Below are positions 19,220 through 28,345 of a stretch of DNA of 64,000 nt, piece by piece. The DNA is taken from NCBI RefSeq assembly GCF_017875235.1, contig NZ_JAGGMI010000006.1, positions 62,001 to 126,000 on the forward strand. Direction: 5' to 3'. The stretch comes from Asticcacaulis solisilvae. Its GTDB lineage: Bacteria > Pseudomonadota > Alphaproteobacteria > Caulobacterales > Caulobacteraceae. Every line of letters starts with the position of its first letter. Position 1 is the first letter of the stretch. A program made the position numbers and the translations under genes. The notes beneath the pieces are model-generated. The model did no database searches and had not been told where the DNA came from. It saw nothing but the letters and a program-made list of their open reading frames with translations.

Positions 19220-20446
19220 ATGCGTCCCGTGCCTGTCTTGTTTGCGTTGAGTATCGCCATCCTTGCCCCTTCCGCCTTCGCCGCCGATGCCTCGCGGCTG
19301 GAGGGCGCGGTTTTGGTTGGCTATCAGGGCTGGTTCCGCTGTCCCGGCGACGGCAGCGGGTCGGGCTTCACCAAGGGGCATTGGTTCCTGGCCGGGCCCA
19401 AGGGACCGGACAGCCTTTATCCAGGCAAGCGGCGCTGGATCGTCGACATGCTGCCGGACGTGTCTGAGATGGATAAATCCTCGCTGTGCACCGTGCCGGG
19501 CAAGACGCGCGGCGGCAAGCCCATCCAAGTCTTCACGTCCTTCGCACCAGCGACCCAGCAGACCCATTTCCGCTGGATGCGGGAATACGGCATCGACGGC
19601 GCGCTGGTGCAGCGCTTCGTCAAGCGGCTGCCGCAGGAATACCAAGAGAACGACCAGGTTCTGAAGAACATCATGGCGGCGGCGCGCGACAATGGCCGGG
19701 TCTTCGCCATCGAGTACGACGTGACCGACGCCAAAGGCGACGTCTTTGGCGCGTTGAAAGCCGACTGGCAGCGCCTGAAGCAGATGGGCGTCACAAAACA
19801 GCCCGGCTATCAGATGGACGAAGGCAAGCCGGTCGTGTCGCTGTGGGGGCTGGGCTTTGGCGACGGCCGGCATATTTCTGATCCCGACACCGCGCTGGAA
19901 ATCATCACCTGGTTCAAGGGCCAGGGTGTGCGCGTCATGGGCGGCGTGCCCGGTTACTGGACCAGCCTCAGCCGTGACAGTGCAAAGGACCCGCGCTGGA
20001 CGAAGGTCTACGCGCAGTTCGACATCGTCCAGCCCTGGGCGGTGGGTCGGTACCACAGCCCGGACGGCGCCGCCCAATGGGCGCAGATGCAGTACCCCAA
20101 GGACGTCGAAACAACGAAGCGCAACGGCCAGAAATATATGCCGGTCATCTTCCCCGGCCTGTCCTGGAAAGGCTCGCACCCCGAGGCCAGGAGCAATGAA
20201 GTTCCGCGCAATGGCGGCGACTTCCTGTGGCAGCAGGCGGCGGCCGCGAAAAAGGCCGGGGCGAAGATGATCAAGATCGCCATGTTCGACGAGGTCAACG
20301 AGGGCACGGCGATTTTCAAGGTTGTCAAGACGCAGGACCTTGTGCCTGCTGACGGCGACTGGGTCACCCTGGATGCCGACGGAAAGGCCCTGCCGAGCGA
20401 CCATTACCTGAAGGTGGCGGGCAGGATCGGCGATCTTTTTCCCTAG
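19220..20446 (+). CDS. Secreted glycoside hydrolase, GH71/GH99-like
   Basis: This 408-residue protein has a cleavable signal peptide (residues 1 to about 21, ending SAFAAD). The mature part begins VLVGYQGWFRCPGDGSG, the opening of the GH71/GH99-like bacterial family annotated as xylosidase or endo-mannosidase related. TSFAPATQQTHFRWMREYGIDGALVQRF, FAIEYDVTDAKGDVF and KIAMFDEVNEGTAIFKV fit a TIM-barrel hydrolase. The ATG at 19220 has AAGGAG seven bases upstream. It follows the GT2 gene by 27 bp and is probably in the same operon, suggesting it trims or releases the polymer in the periplasm or outside. Linkage specificity is unknown. Confidence 0.75.
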   Translation: MRPVPVLFALSIAILAPSAFAADASRLEGAVLVGYQGWFRCPGDGSGSGFTKGHWFLAGPKGPDSLYPGKRRWIVDMLPDVSEMDKSSLCTVPGKTRGGKPIQVFTSFAPATQQTHFRWMREYGIDGALVQRFVKRLPQEYQENDQVLKNIMAAARDNGRVFAIEYDVTDAKGDVFGALKADWQRLKQMGVTKQPGYQMDEGKPVVSLWGLGFGDGRHISDPDTALEIITWFKGQGVRVMGGVPGYWTSLSRDSAKDPRWTKVYAQFDIVQPWAVGRYHSPDGAAQWAQMQYPKDVETTKRNGQKYMPVIFPGLSWKGSHPEARSNEVPRNGGDFLWQQAAAAKKAGAKMIKIAMFDEVNEGTAIFKVVKTQDLVPADGDWVTLDADGKALPSDHYLKVAGRIGDLFP

Positions 20447-20470
20447 AACGCCTATCCGGCAGGGCAAGAC

Positions 20471-21166
20471 CTACGGGTGTAAAAACGATACCGCCTGAAC
20501 GCCGGCCAGCAGAGTCAGCAGGGCTGTGACGATCGAGATAAAGCGCCGTTCAAGGAAGCGACGGCGCGGCCGTGCCGCCCCTGCCGGCGAAGCCACATGC
20601 CGTAACCGTCCGGCGACCGCGCGCATGGGGATATAGGTTTTCGCCGGTAGCCATCTCCCTATCCGGCTCCGCAACGTCCTGGCCTCCGGCGCCTCGATGC
20701 GTAGCCGCAGGCAACGTGCACGGACCACGCGCGCCGCGCGTGTCCTGCGCTCCTCGAAGCTGGGAAACCCGGACCCGGCGGCATCATGCCTGGCCGCCAG
20801 CATAGCCGGCCGCGAGGCGATGAAGCGCACCATGTCGGTGACGTGGCTGCCTTCCGGAGCCACCAGCGACAATTCGCTCAGAGTGCCTTTGGGCGCGTCA
20901 CCGGATGCGCGCCGGAAAAAGAGATGCATTGCTCCGTAGGTGCCCGAAACACAACTGATCAGCCGGCTGGCCGTCCAGTCGACTTCCGGGTGACGGCGTT
21001 GCAAGGCATGCAGGGTTTGCACAGACGGAATAGCGCGACCGCCGACGGTGACACTGACCTTGCGCTTATCCGCGGCATAGTGTGCGGCCTTATCGAAGAT
21101 CGACAGAATAGTGGCGTCGTCCGTATCCGGAATACTGTAACGCCTCGTCTTAAGCCTGTTTGTCAT
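20471..21166 (-). CDS. Hypothetical protein with C-terminal membrane anchor
   Basis: I do not recognise this 231-residue protein. It is rich in Arg in the middle (about residues 130-205) and ends with one hydrophobic helix (FISIVTALLTLLAGVQAVSF), giving a tail-anchored or single-span protein with a large cytoplasmic part. AGGGG precedes the ATG at 21166. A helix start (DATILSIFDKAAHYAADKRK) is followed by VGGRAIPSVQTLHALQRRHPEVDW. It lies opposite to the EPS genes on both sides. An overlapping frame on the other strand is less convincing because it lacks a good start. Confidence 0.55.
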   Translation of the reverse strand: MTNRLKTRRYSIPDTDDATILSIFDKAAHYAADKRKVSVTVGGRAIPSVQTLHALQRRHPEVDWTASRLISCVSGTYGAMHLFFRRASGDAPKGTLSELSLVAPEGSHVTDMVRFIASRPAMLAARHDAAGSGFPSFEERRTRAARVVRARCLRLRIEAPEARTLRSRIGRWLPAKTYIPMRAVAGRLRHVASPAGAARPRRRFLERRFISIVTALLTLLAGVQAVSFLHP

Positions 21167-21577
21167 GCTTCAGCCCCTGGATCGATATGTCGAAAGTCTG
21201 TAGCGGTTTTCGACAAGATATCGCGATAAGCAAACTCAGATCGCAGATATGCGACCCTGTTGAGAGCCCGATAAAACACTTATCGTGCCCTTATTTTTTC
21301 GTATTGCGATACTCAACCCGCATCTCTTTGCAAGTGCAGTGCCATATCGCCTGCCCGGCAAGGCATTCAAACGATAGCACCAGCATTTCGTTAAAAATTA
21401 CTCAAAGTAGCAAGCACTCGTCTTCGTCAAAAAAGTAGAAAATTATCTCTATACTATTCAAAGAAATAAATGCTGAACGCGCAATTAATCATAAAAATAA
21501 AAAAGCCATTAAAAACCCTGTGTTGATTTGACGTTCAGGGGCGGCATTGTACCGCGTATCAGTAGAGTTCCATCACC
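21167..21577. other. Divergent AT-rich intergenic region
   Basis: The left part holds a family A repeat (21181-21236). From about 21360 to 21520 the DNA is strikingly AT-rich with several A-tracts, unlike the surrounding genes. This probably is the promoter and upstream activating region of the secreted hydrolase at 21578. I see no gene in it. Confidence 0.5.
21181..21236 (-). repeat. Dispersed hairpin repeat, family A, partial copy 3
   Basis: Only the second module is present, in reverse orientation: read on the minus strand it is ttatcgcgatatcttgtcga, then aaaccgctacagactttcga and catatcgat. It is diverged from the other copies but keeps cgcgatat, the ccgct core and the closing atatcg. It lies just before the start codon of the minus-strand hypothetical gene. 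Confidence 0.65.
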
Positions 21578-22687
21578 ATGCTTAACAAGTTTAAACTAGG
21601 CTCCGCAATCGTTTCTATGGTTTTAACCTTGGGACTTGGCGGAATGAGCAGTATTGCCGAAGCCAAACCGGCCATCGGCACAGCGGGTCCGGCCAGCCGG
21701 GACGAAACCGTTATCAAGTCCTATTTCGACATGATGCAATATCGCAACCTGACGCGGTACCGCTTTGACGCCTATCTGACGGCGGATCAGGACGCCACCC
21801 GGGTCACGATGGTCCGGATGATGCAAAAAAATGCCAAGGCGCGCGGTATTGTTCTGCGTCCTATCCTGGCCTTCCCGTTTGCGTTCGGCGACCGTACCGA
21901 CTTCGGCAAATATCCGAAGGGCGACGCCGCGGCGCTCTATCGCCAGGGCTACGACCGGACCTACGCCTTCGTCAACGAATTCAAGCATGAAATCAATGAC
22001 TACGAAATGGGCAACGAACTAAACCTGCTGGTGACGGACCCTACGACGAAACAACCCCTGTGGGGCAAGGGCTTCACCGCGCGCGAATTCGACACCCAGG
22101 TGATGAACGACTGGGCGATGGTTCTCAAGGGTGCTTCGGACGCGATCGACAAGATCAATGCCGACAATGGCCTGAAACTGCGCCGCATCCTGAACACGAC
22201 GTCGACCCACTTTGGTTTCCTCGACTTCATGGCCTCCAAGGGCGTGAAGTACGAAGTCATCTCCTACCACTACTATGAACGCCTTGGCACCGACCCTAAT
22301 TTCTACTGGGGCACGTTCAACCTCTTTTACAAGCTGTCGCAATACAACAAGCCGGTACACTTCAACGAAGTCAATTGCGGTGAAATCTACGATCCGACGT
22401 ACGAAAACGTCTGGGGTGGACGCCTGGTTGAGAACTGCAACAAGAGCCTGAACAACGCGCTCAACTACATGACCAACCAGAAGTACCTGAATATCGAAGA
22501 CATCGATATCTACGAACTGGTCGACGACCCCAAGAAGGCCGGTCCGGAAGCCAAGTTCGGCATCAATTATAATACGAGGGCATGGAAGATGCATCTGCTG
22601 ACCGCCACCCTCTATGCGGGCGGCCAGCTGTCGGCTGACGAGCGCGGCTACATCACGCGCCGCGGTTTCCCCAACATCCAGAAGTAG
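21578..22687 (+). CDS. Secreted clan GH-A-like glycoside hydrolase
   Basis: This 369-residue protein has a signal peptide (about residues 1-29, ending SSIAEAKP). It looks like a TIM-barrel clan GH-A hydrolase: YEMGNELNL carries an Asn-Glu pair with Glu147 as likely acid/base, and HFNEVNCGE carries Glu264 as likely nucleophile, about 117 residues later as expected for strands 4 and 7. SYHYYERLG is a typical strand-6 Tyr/His segment. The family within the clan (GH39, GH5 or other) is not clear. It follows an unusually AT-rich upstream region and ends at a hairpin shared with the convergent hydrolase, a likely partner in EPS turnover. Confidence 0.72.
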   Translation: MLNKFKLGSAIVSMVLTLGLGGMSSIAEAKPAIGTAGPASRDETVIKSYFDMMQYRNLTRYRFDAYLTADQDATRVTMVRMMQKNAKARGIVLRPILAFPFAFGDRTDFGKYPKGDAAALYRQGYDRTYAFVNEFKHEINDYEMGNELNLLVTDPTTKQPLWGKGFTAREFDTQVMNDWAMVLKGASDAIDKINADNGLKLRRILNTTSTHFGFLDFMASKGVKYEVISYHYYERLGTDPNFYWGTFNLFYKLSQYNKPVHFNEVNCGEIYDPTYENVWGGRLVENCNKSLNNALNYMTNQKYLNIEDIDIYELVDDPKKAGPEAKFGINYNTRAWKMHLLTATLYAGGQLSADERGYITRRGFPNIQK

Positions 22688-22700
22688 ATGAACACCCTGC

Positions 22701-22733
22701 AACGTGATGCGGCCACGGCGGCCGCATCACGTT
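22701..22733. terminator. Hairpin between convergent hydrolase genes
   Basis: A perfect 14-bp stem (aacgtgatgcggcc) with a 5-nt loop lies between the stop codons of the convergent genes ending at 22687 and 22741. There is no T-run on either side, so it may be a weak bidirectional terminator or an mRNA 3'-end stabiliser. Confidence 0.6.
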
Positions 22734-22740
22734 CTGGATG

Positions 22741-24144
22741 TTAATCGAAGGCGATCAGCACCGGATGGTCGCTGATGTCGACTTTCAAAGCACGCGCGTT
22801 CCGAAGCGTCCTTATCGGCGCCGCCCCTACCATCGGATCATAGATTCTTACCCGCTCGGCGGGCTTTTTCAGCGTAATCGACACCTGCGACGGCTTGACC
22901 ACTATGTCCCTTTGTGCCGCCGCATCCCATATCTTCGGCTCGGCCCACAGAACCAGGACATAGCTGCCATCCGGCTTCTGCAGCAGAAGCTGCATGTCAT
23001 GCAGGTCATGCGGCCCCTTGATGGTATAGACGAGCGCCTCCCGTCTGACCGATGTCGCTGCGGCGGGCTCCGCCAGTATCTGGCTGAGATTATGCAGCGC
23101 CACTGCAGCCGGCTTGGGCCTTCCGTCGGCGTAGAACAGCCCGAAGTGCTTCTCGATATTGGTCGCCGGTGTATCCGGCGCATTGTCGAGCAACTGATAG
23201 ATATAGGTCCGCCGGGCACCCAGGGTGTAGCCGTCGAACACGGTGCTGAGGATGTATTTGGCCTGGACCGTTTCGCTGACGGCCAGCTTCGGCCGGGCGC
23301 CAGCGCTTTCGTCGGTGGCAAAGCCCGTTTCCGTGATCACCACCGGCTTGCCCGGCGTGACGCTCTTACGGCTCATGGCCTTGAAGAGCGTCGAGCGCGG
23401 CGCCGCCGCCTGGAAGGAGTATTCGTGGATATTGCCGAAGTCGGCAGCCTCCTCGGTGCCAATCGCCTGGATATCGGCTTCGAAGTCGGCCTGACATCCT
23501 GGCGCGCCCAGGCCCTTTTTCACATAGACGACAGTATAGTTGTAGACGGGAAGGTCCTTCAGCACCGGGTCGGACTTGATCAGCCGGTGCAGATCGCCTT
23601 GCAGGTCCTGGGTTGGCTGGAAGTCACGCGCGCACATGTTGCTCTTGCGCCCGTTGTACTCGACATTCCAGAACGCCTGCATGAAGACGTTGTTGATTTC
23701 GTTCGGCCCTTCGACGGCCGCCAGAATTCCCGGCCGGGCGGCTTCCAGGTCACGCAGACCCTTGTGAAACGCGGCCAGGTCGACCGGTCCGCCGCTGCCG
23801 GGCGTCAGCGTCAGCTTCGCGTCCGCCGCCTGCGCGACCGAGACCAGGCGAGCGATCTGCTCAGGGCTAAAGCTCCTGCCGCCGTCGCGAACGTGACGGA
23901 AGCCGATGTAACGCAGGCTGTTGGCCGTAATCGCAGGGTCGGCGTAACCTGAATAGTCAGGACCCGTAAAGTTGATATGCGTATTGACGCCCAGGCTGTC
24001 CATGAAGGTCGCGACCGGCACGGCCTGGCGGCTGTTGCTCGCGCCCGCAAAACGCGGCAGGCACAGGAACACAACCAGCGCCACCAACAAGACAACGAGG
24101 CCGGCAAGGGCGATGCCGAGATTGCGCAGGGCCAGTTTGGACAT
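22741..24144 (-). CDS. Membrane-anchored clan GH-A-like glycoside hydrolase
   Basis: This 467-residue protein starts with an uncleaved-looking membrane segment (about residues 8-28) followed by a periplasmic domain. SLGVNTHINFTG, YIGFRHVRDGG and VEGPNEINN, with the Asn-Glu pair (Glu149, likely acid/base), and VVITETGFATDES (Glu272, likely nucleophile) place it in clan GH-A, nearest in style to GH39/GH5-type barrels. The last 90 residues (YVLVLWAEPKIWD to SDHPVLIAF) look like the small beta domain that follows such barrels. It is convergent with the hydrolase at 21578 and divergent from ugd. Substrate is unknown; EPS is likely from context. Confidence 0.75.
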   Translation of the reverse strand: MSKLALRNLGIALAGLVVLLVALVVFLCLPRFAGASNSRQAVPVATFMDSLGVNTHINFTGPDYSGYADPAITANSLRYIGFRHVRDGGRSFSPEQIARLVSVAQAADAKLTLTPGSGGPVDLAAFHKGLRDLEAARPGILAAVEGPNEINNVFMQAFWNVEYNGRKSNMCARDFQPTQDLQGDLHRLIKSDPVLKDLPVYNYTVVYVKKGLGAPGCQADFEADIQAIGTEEAADFGNIHEYSFQAAAPRSTLFKAMSRKSVTPGKPVVITETGFATDESAGARPKLAVSETVQAKYILSTVFDGYTLGARRTYIYQLLDNAPDTPATNIEKHFGLFYADGRPKPAAVALHNLSQILAEPAAATSVRREALVYTIKGPHDLHDMQLLLQKPDGSYVLVLWAEPKIWDAAAQRDIVVKPSQVSITLKKPAERVRIYDPMVGAAPIRTLRNARALKVDISDHPVLIAFD

Positions 24145-24487
24145 CTGTTGTTCAATTTCTGTTACGGTACAGCAAGATATAGCTTTAATAATTTATTAGG
24201 GATAGGCGGCTGTACAGATTCGGCACACCTGTTACACGAATTCCGCATTTTTTCGACGTCTGACACAGGGTGCATGTGCGAAAACATTCCACCTTGCCGT
24301 TTGCGGTGCAGCATAGTAGTGTTCCGGCAGCAGTACCCCCTTGATATGTAGCGTTATTTGAGCCGTCGCAGACACGCGTTTGTGGCACGGGACTTGAATA
24401 GTCACGAACAAAGCACCGTCGCCATGATGGGTGCAGGACCATACTGACCGCGGCAGCCCGCGGTGTTTCAGGTAATTTGGAGCGAAA
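24145..24487. other. Divergent promoter region between hydrolase and ugd
   Basis: This 343-bp region holds the promoters of two divergent genes. An AT-rich block lies at 24175-24200. A TGGCAC-N5-TTGA sequence at 24383-24397 is one base short of a sigma-54 consensus. No gene is visible. Confidence 0.45.
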
Positions 24488-25654
24488 ATGAAGATAGCAG
24501 TTGCGGGTCTGGGTTATGTGGGCCTTTCGAACGCCATGCTGCTGGCGCGTCACAACACGGTTGTGGCCTTCGACGTCGTACCGGCCAAGGTCGAGATGCT
24601 CAATCGCGGCGAGTCGCCGATCGTTGATCGCGAAATCGAGCACTTCCTGAAGCACGAAAAGCTCGACTTCAAGGCAACGCTCGACGCCCGCGAAGCCTTC
24701 GAAGGCGCCGATTACATCATCGTCGCGACGCCGACCAACTACGACACGGTGACCAACCAGTTCGACACCTCGTCGATCGAAGCTGTCGTCCGCCAGATCA
24801 TGCCGATCAACAGCACGGCCACTATCGTCATCAAGTCGACCATTCCCGTCGGCTACACCAAGCATGTACGCGAAGAACTGGGCTGCGACCAGATCATCTT
24901 CTCGCCGGAATTCCTGCGCGAAGGCAAGGCGCTGTACGACAACCTGCATCCGTCGCGCATCGTCATCGGCGAACAGTCCGAACGCGCGCGCGGCTTTGCC
25001 GACCTGCTGGTCCAGGGCGCCGACAAGCAGGGCGTCGAGGTCCTGTTCACCAATTCCGACGAGGCCGAAGCGATCAAGCTGTTCGCCAACACCTACCTGG
25101 CCATGCGCGTCGCCTACTTCAACGAACTGGACAGCTACGCCGAGGCTCTGGGCCTGGACACGCGCCAGATCATCGAGGGCGTGTCGCTGGATCCACGCAT
25201 CGGCAAGGGCTACAACAATCCGTCGTTCGGCTATGGCGGCTACTGCCTGCCCAAGGACACGAAGCAGCTGCTGGCCAACTATTCGGCCGTGCCGCAGAAC
25301 CTGATCAAGGCGATCGTCGATGCCAACACGACTCGCAAGGACTTCGTCGCCGACAGCATCATCCGCCGCGGTCCCAAGACGGTCGGCATTTATCGCCTGA
25401 CCATGAAGACCAATTCCGACAACTTCCGCGACTCGTCGGTCCAGGGCATCATGAAGCGCATCCGCGCCAAGGGCATCAACGTCGTTATCTATGAACCCGC
25501 CTTCGATGGTGACCAGTTCTTCAACTCACCGATCATCCGTGACCTCGAAGAGTTCAAGACAACGTCCGACGTTATCGTCGCCAACCGTATCTCGGCCGAT
25601 ATCGCCGACGTCGAAACCAAGGTCTATACCCGTGACCTGTACGGTTCGGACTGA
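24488..25654 (+). CDS. ugd: UDP-glucose 6-dehydrogenase
   Basis: This 388-residue enzyme oxidises UDP-glucose twice to UDP-glucuronate using NAD+. The N-terminal [17 protein letters not shown] binds [15 protein letters not shown] and [15 protein letters not shown] are family motifs, and [15 protein letters not shown] carries the catalytic Cys253. Length matches the compact enterobacterial Ugd (388). It supplies glucuronate for the EPS and the substrate of the epimerase at 7290. It stands alone, with its own upstream region and a hairpin behind it. Confidence 0.95.
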   Translation: MKIAVAGLGYVGLSNAMLLARHNTVVAFDVVPAKVEMLNRGESPIVDREIEHFLKHEKLDFKATLDAREAFEGADYIIVATPTNYDTVTNQFDTSSIEAVVRQIMPINSTATIVIKSTIPVGYTKHVREELGCDQIIFSPEFLREGKALYDNLHPSRIVIGEQSERARGFADLLVQGADKQGVEVLFTNSDEAEAIKLFANTYLAMRVAYFNELDSYAEALGLDTRQIIEGVSLDPRIGKGYNNPSFGYGGYCLPKDTKQLLANYSAVPQNLIKAIVDANTTRKDFVADSIIRRGPKTVGIYRLTMKTNSDNFRDSSVQGIMKRIRAKGINVVIYEPAFDGDQFFNSPIIRDLEEFKTTSDVIVANRISADIADVETKVYTRDLYGSD

Positions 25655-25659
25655 TCCCC

Positions 25660-25695
25660 ACAAAGACAAAGCCCCTGGCGCCGAGCGTCAGGGGC
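25660..25695 (-). terminator. Hairpin between ugd and the beta-helix RTX gene
   Basis: gcccctggcg and cgtcaggggc (25671-25695) form a 10-bp stem with one G-T pair and a 5-nt loop. Read on the minus strand it is followed by a T-rich stretch (tttgtcttt), so it can end the minus-strand RTX transcript and may also act on ugd. Confidence 0.65.
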
Positions 25696-25720
25696 AGTAT
25701 GTCCGTTAGTGTGGATTGGA

Positions 25721-28345
25721 TCAGGCGAAAATAAACTGATGACTGTCGACGGTCTCGACACCCTTCAGAAGAATGCTGTCAGCGCCATAGCGCAACAGGA
25801 TATCGGCGCCGGTATCCACGACCTGAACGTCCGAAAATTTCAGGGACGTGCCCGAGAAATCGATGAAGTCGTCGGTGCCGAAATCCGCGATCACGTCATT
25901 ACCGTCGCCCTTGCTGAAAACAAAGCGGTCGGAGTCCGCACCGCCTGACAGATTGTCGTTGCCGCGCCCGCCGTTCAGAACGTCGTTGCCGCCGTCGCCC
26001 ATCAGGTTGTCATTACCGGCATCGCCCGACAGGTTGTCATTGTCCTGGCGGCCGTAGAGCGTATCGTTGCCGTCGCCACCGTAAAGTTGGTCATTGCCGT
26101 CGAGACCATACAGCTTGTCGTTGCCCCCGCGGCCGTAGACCGTGTCCGCGCCGCTGCCCGCGGTGACGAGATTGTCCAGATCGTTGGCGACGCCCCTGAA
26201 GCTTTCGCTGCCCTGATAGGCCAGGGTTTTCGCATCACTGCCCAGCGTATAGTCGGTCTTGTTGGTCTCGACGCCGGTCGTGGTCGTCCGTTCATAGGCC
26301 TTCAGCGCGGAAGCGTCCGACTTGACCGCGGCGATGATGTCGTCCTTGGTCAGGCCGGTAAAGTTCTTCACCACCAAAGTGTCCCCGCTGGCGAAGGTGA
26401 TGACCGTATCCTTGCCCACGACCGTCAGCTCGAGATCCTCGAAAGCCACCTTCATCTGGCTCAGGTCGATCTTGTCCCGGTTGCCTTCGGACCGGCTGAA
26501 GTCGGCGATCACATCGTTGCCGAAGCCCTTGCCCTCGAAGACGAACAGGTCGTTGCCGCCACCGCCGTGAAGGACGTCATTGCCCTTGCCGCCATAGAGC
26601 TTGTCGTCGCCGCCGGCGCTGGCGTCCGAGGTCGCGCCGTCGCCGTAGAGCGTGTCATTGCCATCGTCGCCATACAGCACGTCCTTGCCACCAGCCGAAC
26701 CGGCCGTGAGCGATTTCGCGTCGCCGTAAATAACGTCATTGCCGTTTCCGCCCCAAAGATAGTCCTTGCCGCCCTGGGCCGTCACCATCTGCTCGCCGTC
26801 GCCGAAGATGACATCATTGCCGTCACCACCCTCGACATTATCATTGCCGGCCGCGACCGCCGCCGTCAGCGCGGCCACATCGCCATAAACGACGTCATCG
26901 CCTGCCTGACCCTGTATGGTGTCGGCATTGACGCCGCCGAAAAGGCTGTCATTGCCGTCGCCACCATTCAGCACGTCCTCGTTGCGGCCACCGTCGAGCG
27001 TGTCGCTGCCCGCGCCGCCATCCAGAACGTCCTGGCCGTTGTGACCGAAGACCGTATCGTCCCCGACAGTGCCGCTCAGGGCGTCGTTCAGAGCCGTTCC
27101 ATCGATCGATGTCTTGACAGGACTCTCCGCCGGCTTGTCGTCCTCGACCTTTGCGGGTTCGTCAACCACCGGCGTCTCGACCGCCGGCAGGGTGGGCTTG
27201 GTTATCGCGTTCAGGACGCCGAGGAGCTTTGACGACAGGGACGACAGGATATCGGAAGCGTCGGTCTGGTTCGTCACGATGTTTTCGACGGTCAGTATCG
27301 TGCCCGAGTTCTTGAGGTCGAACAGCAGGGCCTTGCCGGTGTCGTCGGTGAATTCCGAATCCTTGACCGTCACCTTGGCGTTGGCGGCCAGCCAGATATT
27401 CGAGGGCAGGGTCGAACTGCCGCCGTGATAGACCGGATTGAGGCCAGTGACATTTTCCAGCACCGTATCCGTCGCCCAGAAGCGGAAATTGCGGGTATTG
27501 CCTTCGGCCACCGCGTTGACCAGAGTCGTTGAGGAAGACTTCAGGTCATATCCGGCGTCAGTGTTGTTATAGGCATAGGTATTGATGAAGGCGACGTCAT
27601 AGACGTCCTTTTCGGTCGCGAAGCCGTCGCCGTTCCAGTACTTGTTCACCGTATCGGTGATGTTGCCCATCTTGGTGTCCTTGACGACCACTGAGTGGAC
27701 CGTGCCGTCGAGCTGGATGCCGGTGGCGAAGTTCGAGCCATCGATGTGCTGGCTGTCGCCCGAAACGTCTTCAATCACGACGTTATTGGTATCATAGCGC
27801 AGCGAAACCACGGCCTTGGCGAAGCCGGTGACATCGACATCCTTGATCGTCAGGCCTGACACGGTGGCGCTGGTCGCGTCCCCGGTCGCCAGGTTGTAGA
27901 CAAAGCGGTTGATGTTATCCGCCGTCATGTGCTCAAGCGAGATTCCTTCGAGCGTCCCCGCCAGGCGGAAAGCCGTATTTACGTCCTGGAAGTTCATATT
28001 CTCGAACGTCAGGTGGTCCGCGCCATCCAGCAGGCGGAACACTTCCTGGCCCTGGACGGCCTGGGGCGAATAGGTCTCGGCCCGGTTGCTGACGAATGTC
28101 GCCGCCATATCGGCACCTGCCGACGAAATCCCCTTGATGGTAATGGCGCCATTTTCTGTCCCGCCATGGGTCAGGCTGATGGACTTGGTTATGTTGTAAT
28201 CGCCCTGGTCGGCGATGAGAAGAATTCGATCGCCCGGCTGGGCATTTGCTAGAATTTTGTCAAGCTGACTAAGGGTGGATGCATTTTCAATACCTACGCC
28301 ATTCTTCGAACCGCTTCCGGTTGGCGAAATATAGTAATCAGCCAT
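25721..28345 (-). CDS. Large RTX protein with N-terminal parallel beta-helix
   Basis: This 874-residue protein has no signal peptide. Residues 1 to about 385 look like a right-handed parallel beta-helix (LTFENMNFQDVNTAFRLAG, TVSGLTIKDVDVTG, VVIEDVSGD, VLENVTGLNPVYHGG), as in pectate lyases and alginate epimerases. A Pro/Glu-rich linker (about 386-412) follows, then RTX nonapeptides (about 420-610), a serralysin-like segment (FGNDVIADFSRSEG), a second RTX block (about 730-810) and the C-terminal ILLKGVETVDSHQFIF. In the first block several repeats carry inserted loops of 9-12 residues. It is probably exported by the type I system at 41861-45066 and binds calcium outside. Enzyme activity is possible but no catalytic motif is certain. 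Confidence 0.85.
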   Translation of the reverse strand: MADYYISPTGSGSKNGVGIENASTLSQLDKILANAQPGDRILLIADQGDYNITKSISLTHGGTENGAITIKGISSAGADMAATFVSNRAETYSPQAVQGQEVFRLLDGADHLTFENMNFQDVNTAFRLAGTLEGISLEHMTADNINRFVYNLATGDATSATVSGLTIKDVDVTGFAKAVVSLRYDTNNVVIEDVSGDSQHIDGSNFATGIQLDGTVHSVVVKDTKMGNITDTVNKYWNGDGFATEKDVYDVAFINTYAYNNTDAGYDLKSSSTTLVNAVAEGNTRNFRFWATDTVLENVTGLNPVYHGGSSTLPSNIWLAANAKVTVKDSEFTDDTGKALLFDLKNSGTILTVENIVTNQTDASDILSSLSSKLLGVLNAITKPTLPAVETPVVDEPAKVEDDKPAESPVKTSIDGTALNDALSGTVGDDTVFGHNGQDVLDGGAGSDTLDGGRNEDVLNGGDGNDSLFGGVNADTIQGQAGDDVVYGDVAALTAAVAAGNDNVEGGDGNDVIFGDGEQMVTAQGGKDYLWGGNGNDVIYGDAKSLTAGSAGGKDVLYGDDGNDTLYGDGATSDASAGGDDKLYGGKGNDVLHGGGGNDLFVFEGKGFGNDVIADFSRSEGNRDKIDLSQMKVAFEDLELTVVGKDTVITFASGDTLVVKNFTGLTKDDIIAAVKSDASALKAYERTTTTGVETNKTDYTLGSDAKTLAYQGSESFRGVANDLDNLVTAGSGADTVYGRGGNDKLYGLDGNDQLYGGDGNDTLYGRQDNDNLSGDAGNDNLMGDGGNDVLNGGRGNDNLSGGADSDRFVFSKGDGNDVIADFGTDDFIDFSGTSLKFSDVQVVDTGADILLRYGADSILLKGVETVDSHQFIFA

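Noticed and set aside
20786-21229. Plus-strand frame opposite the tail-anchored hypothetical protein
   Set aside because: Poor start and composition; the minus-strand frame has a better ribosome binding site and a plausible membrane helix.
24383-24397. TGGCAC-N5-TTGA upstream of ugd as a sigma-54 promoter
   Set aside because: The invariant GC of the -12 element is GA here, so the match is not good enough.
25721-28345. Calling the beta-helix RTX protein an alginate C5-epimerase
   Set aside because: Domain plan is similar but the AlgE-type active-site motif is not seen, so no enzyme name was given.
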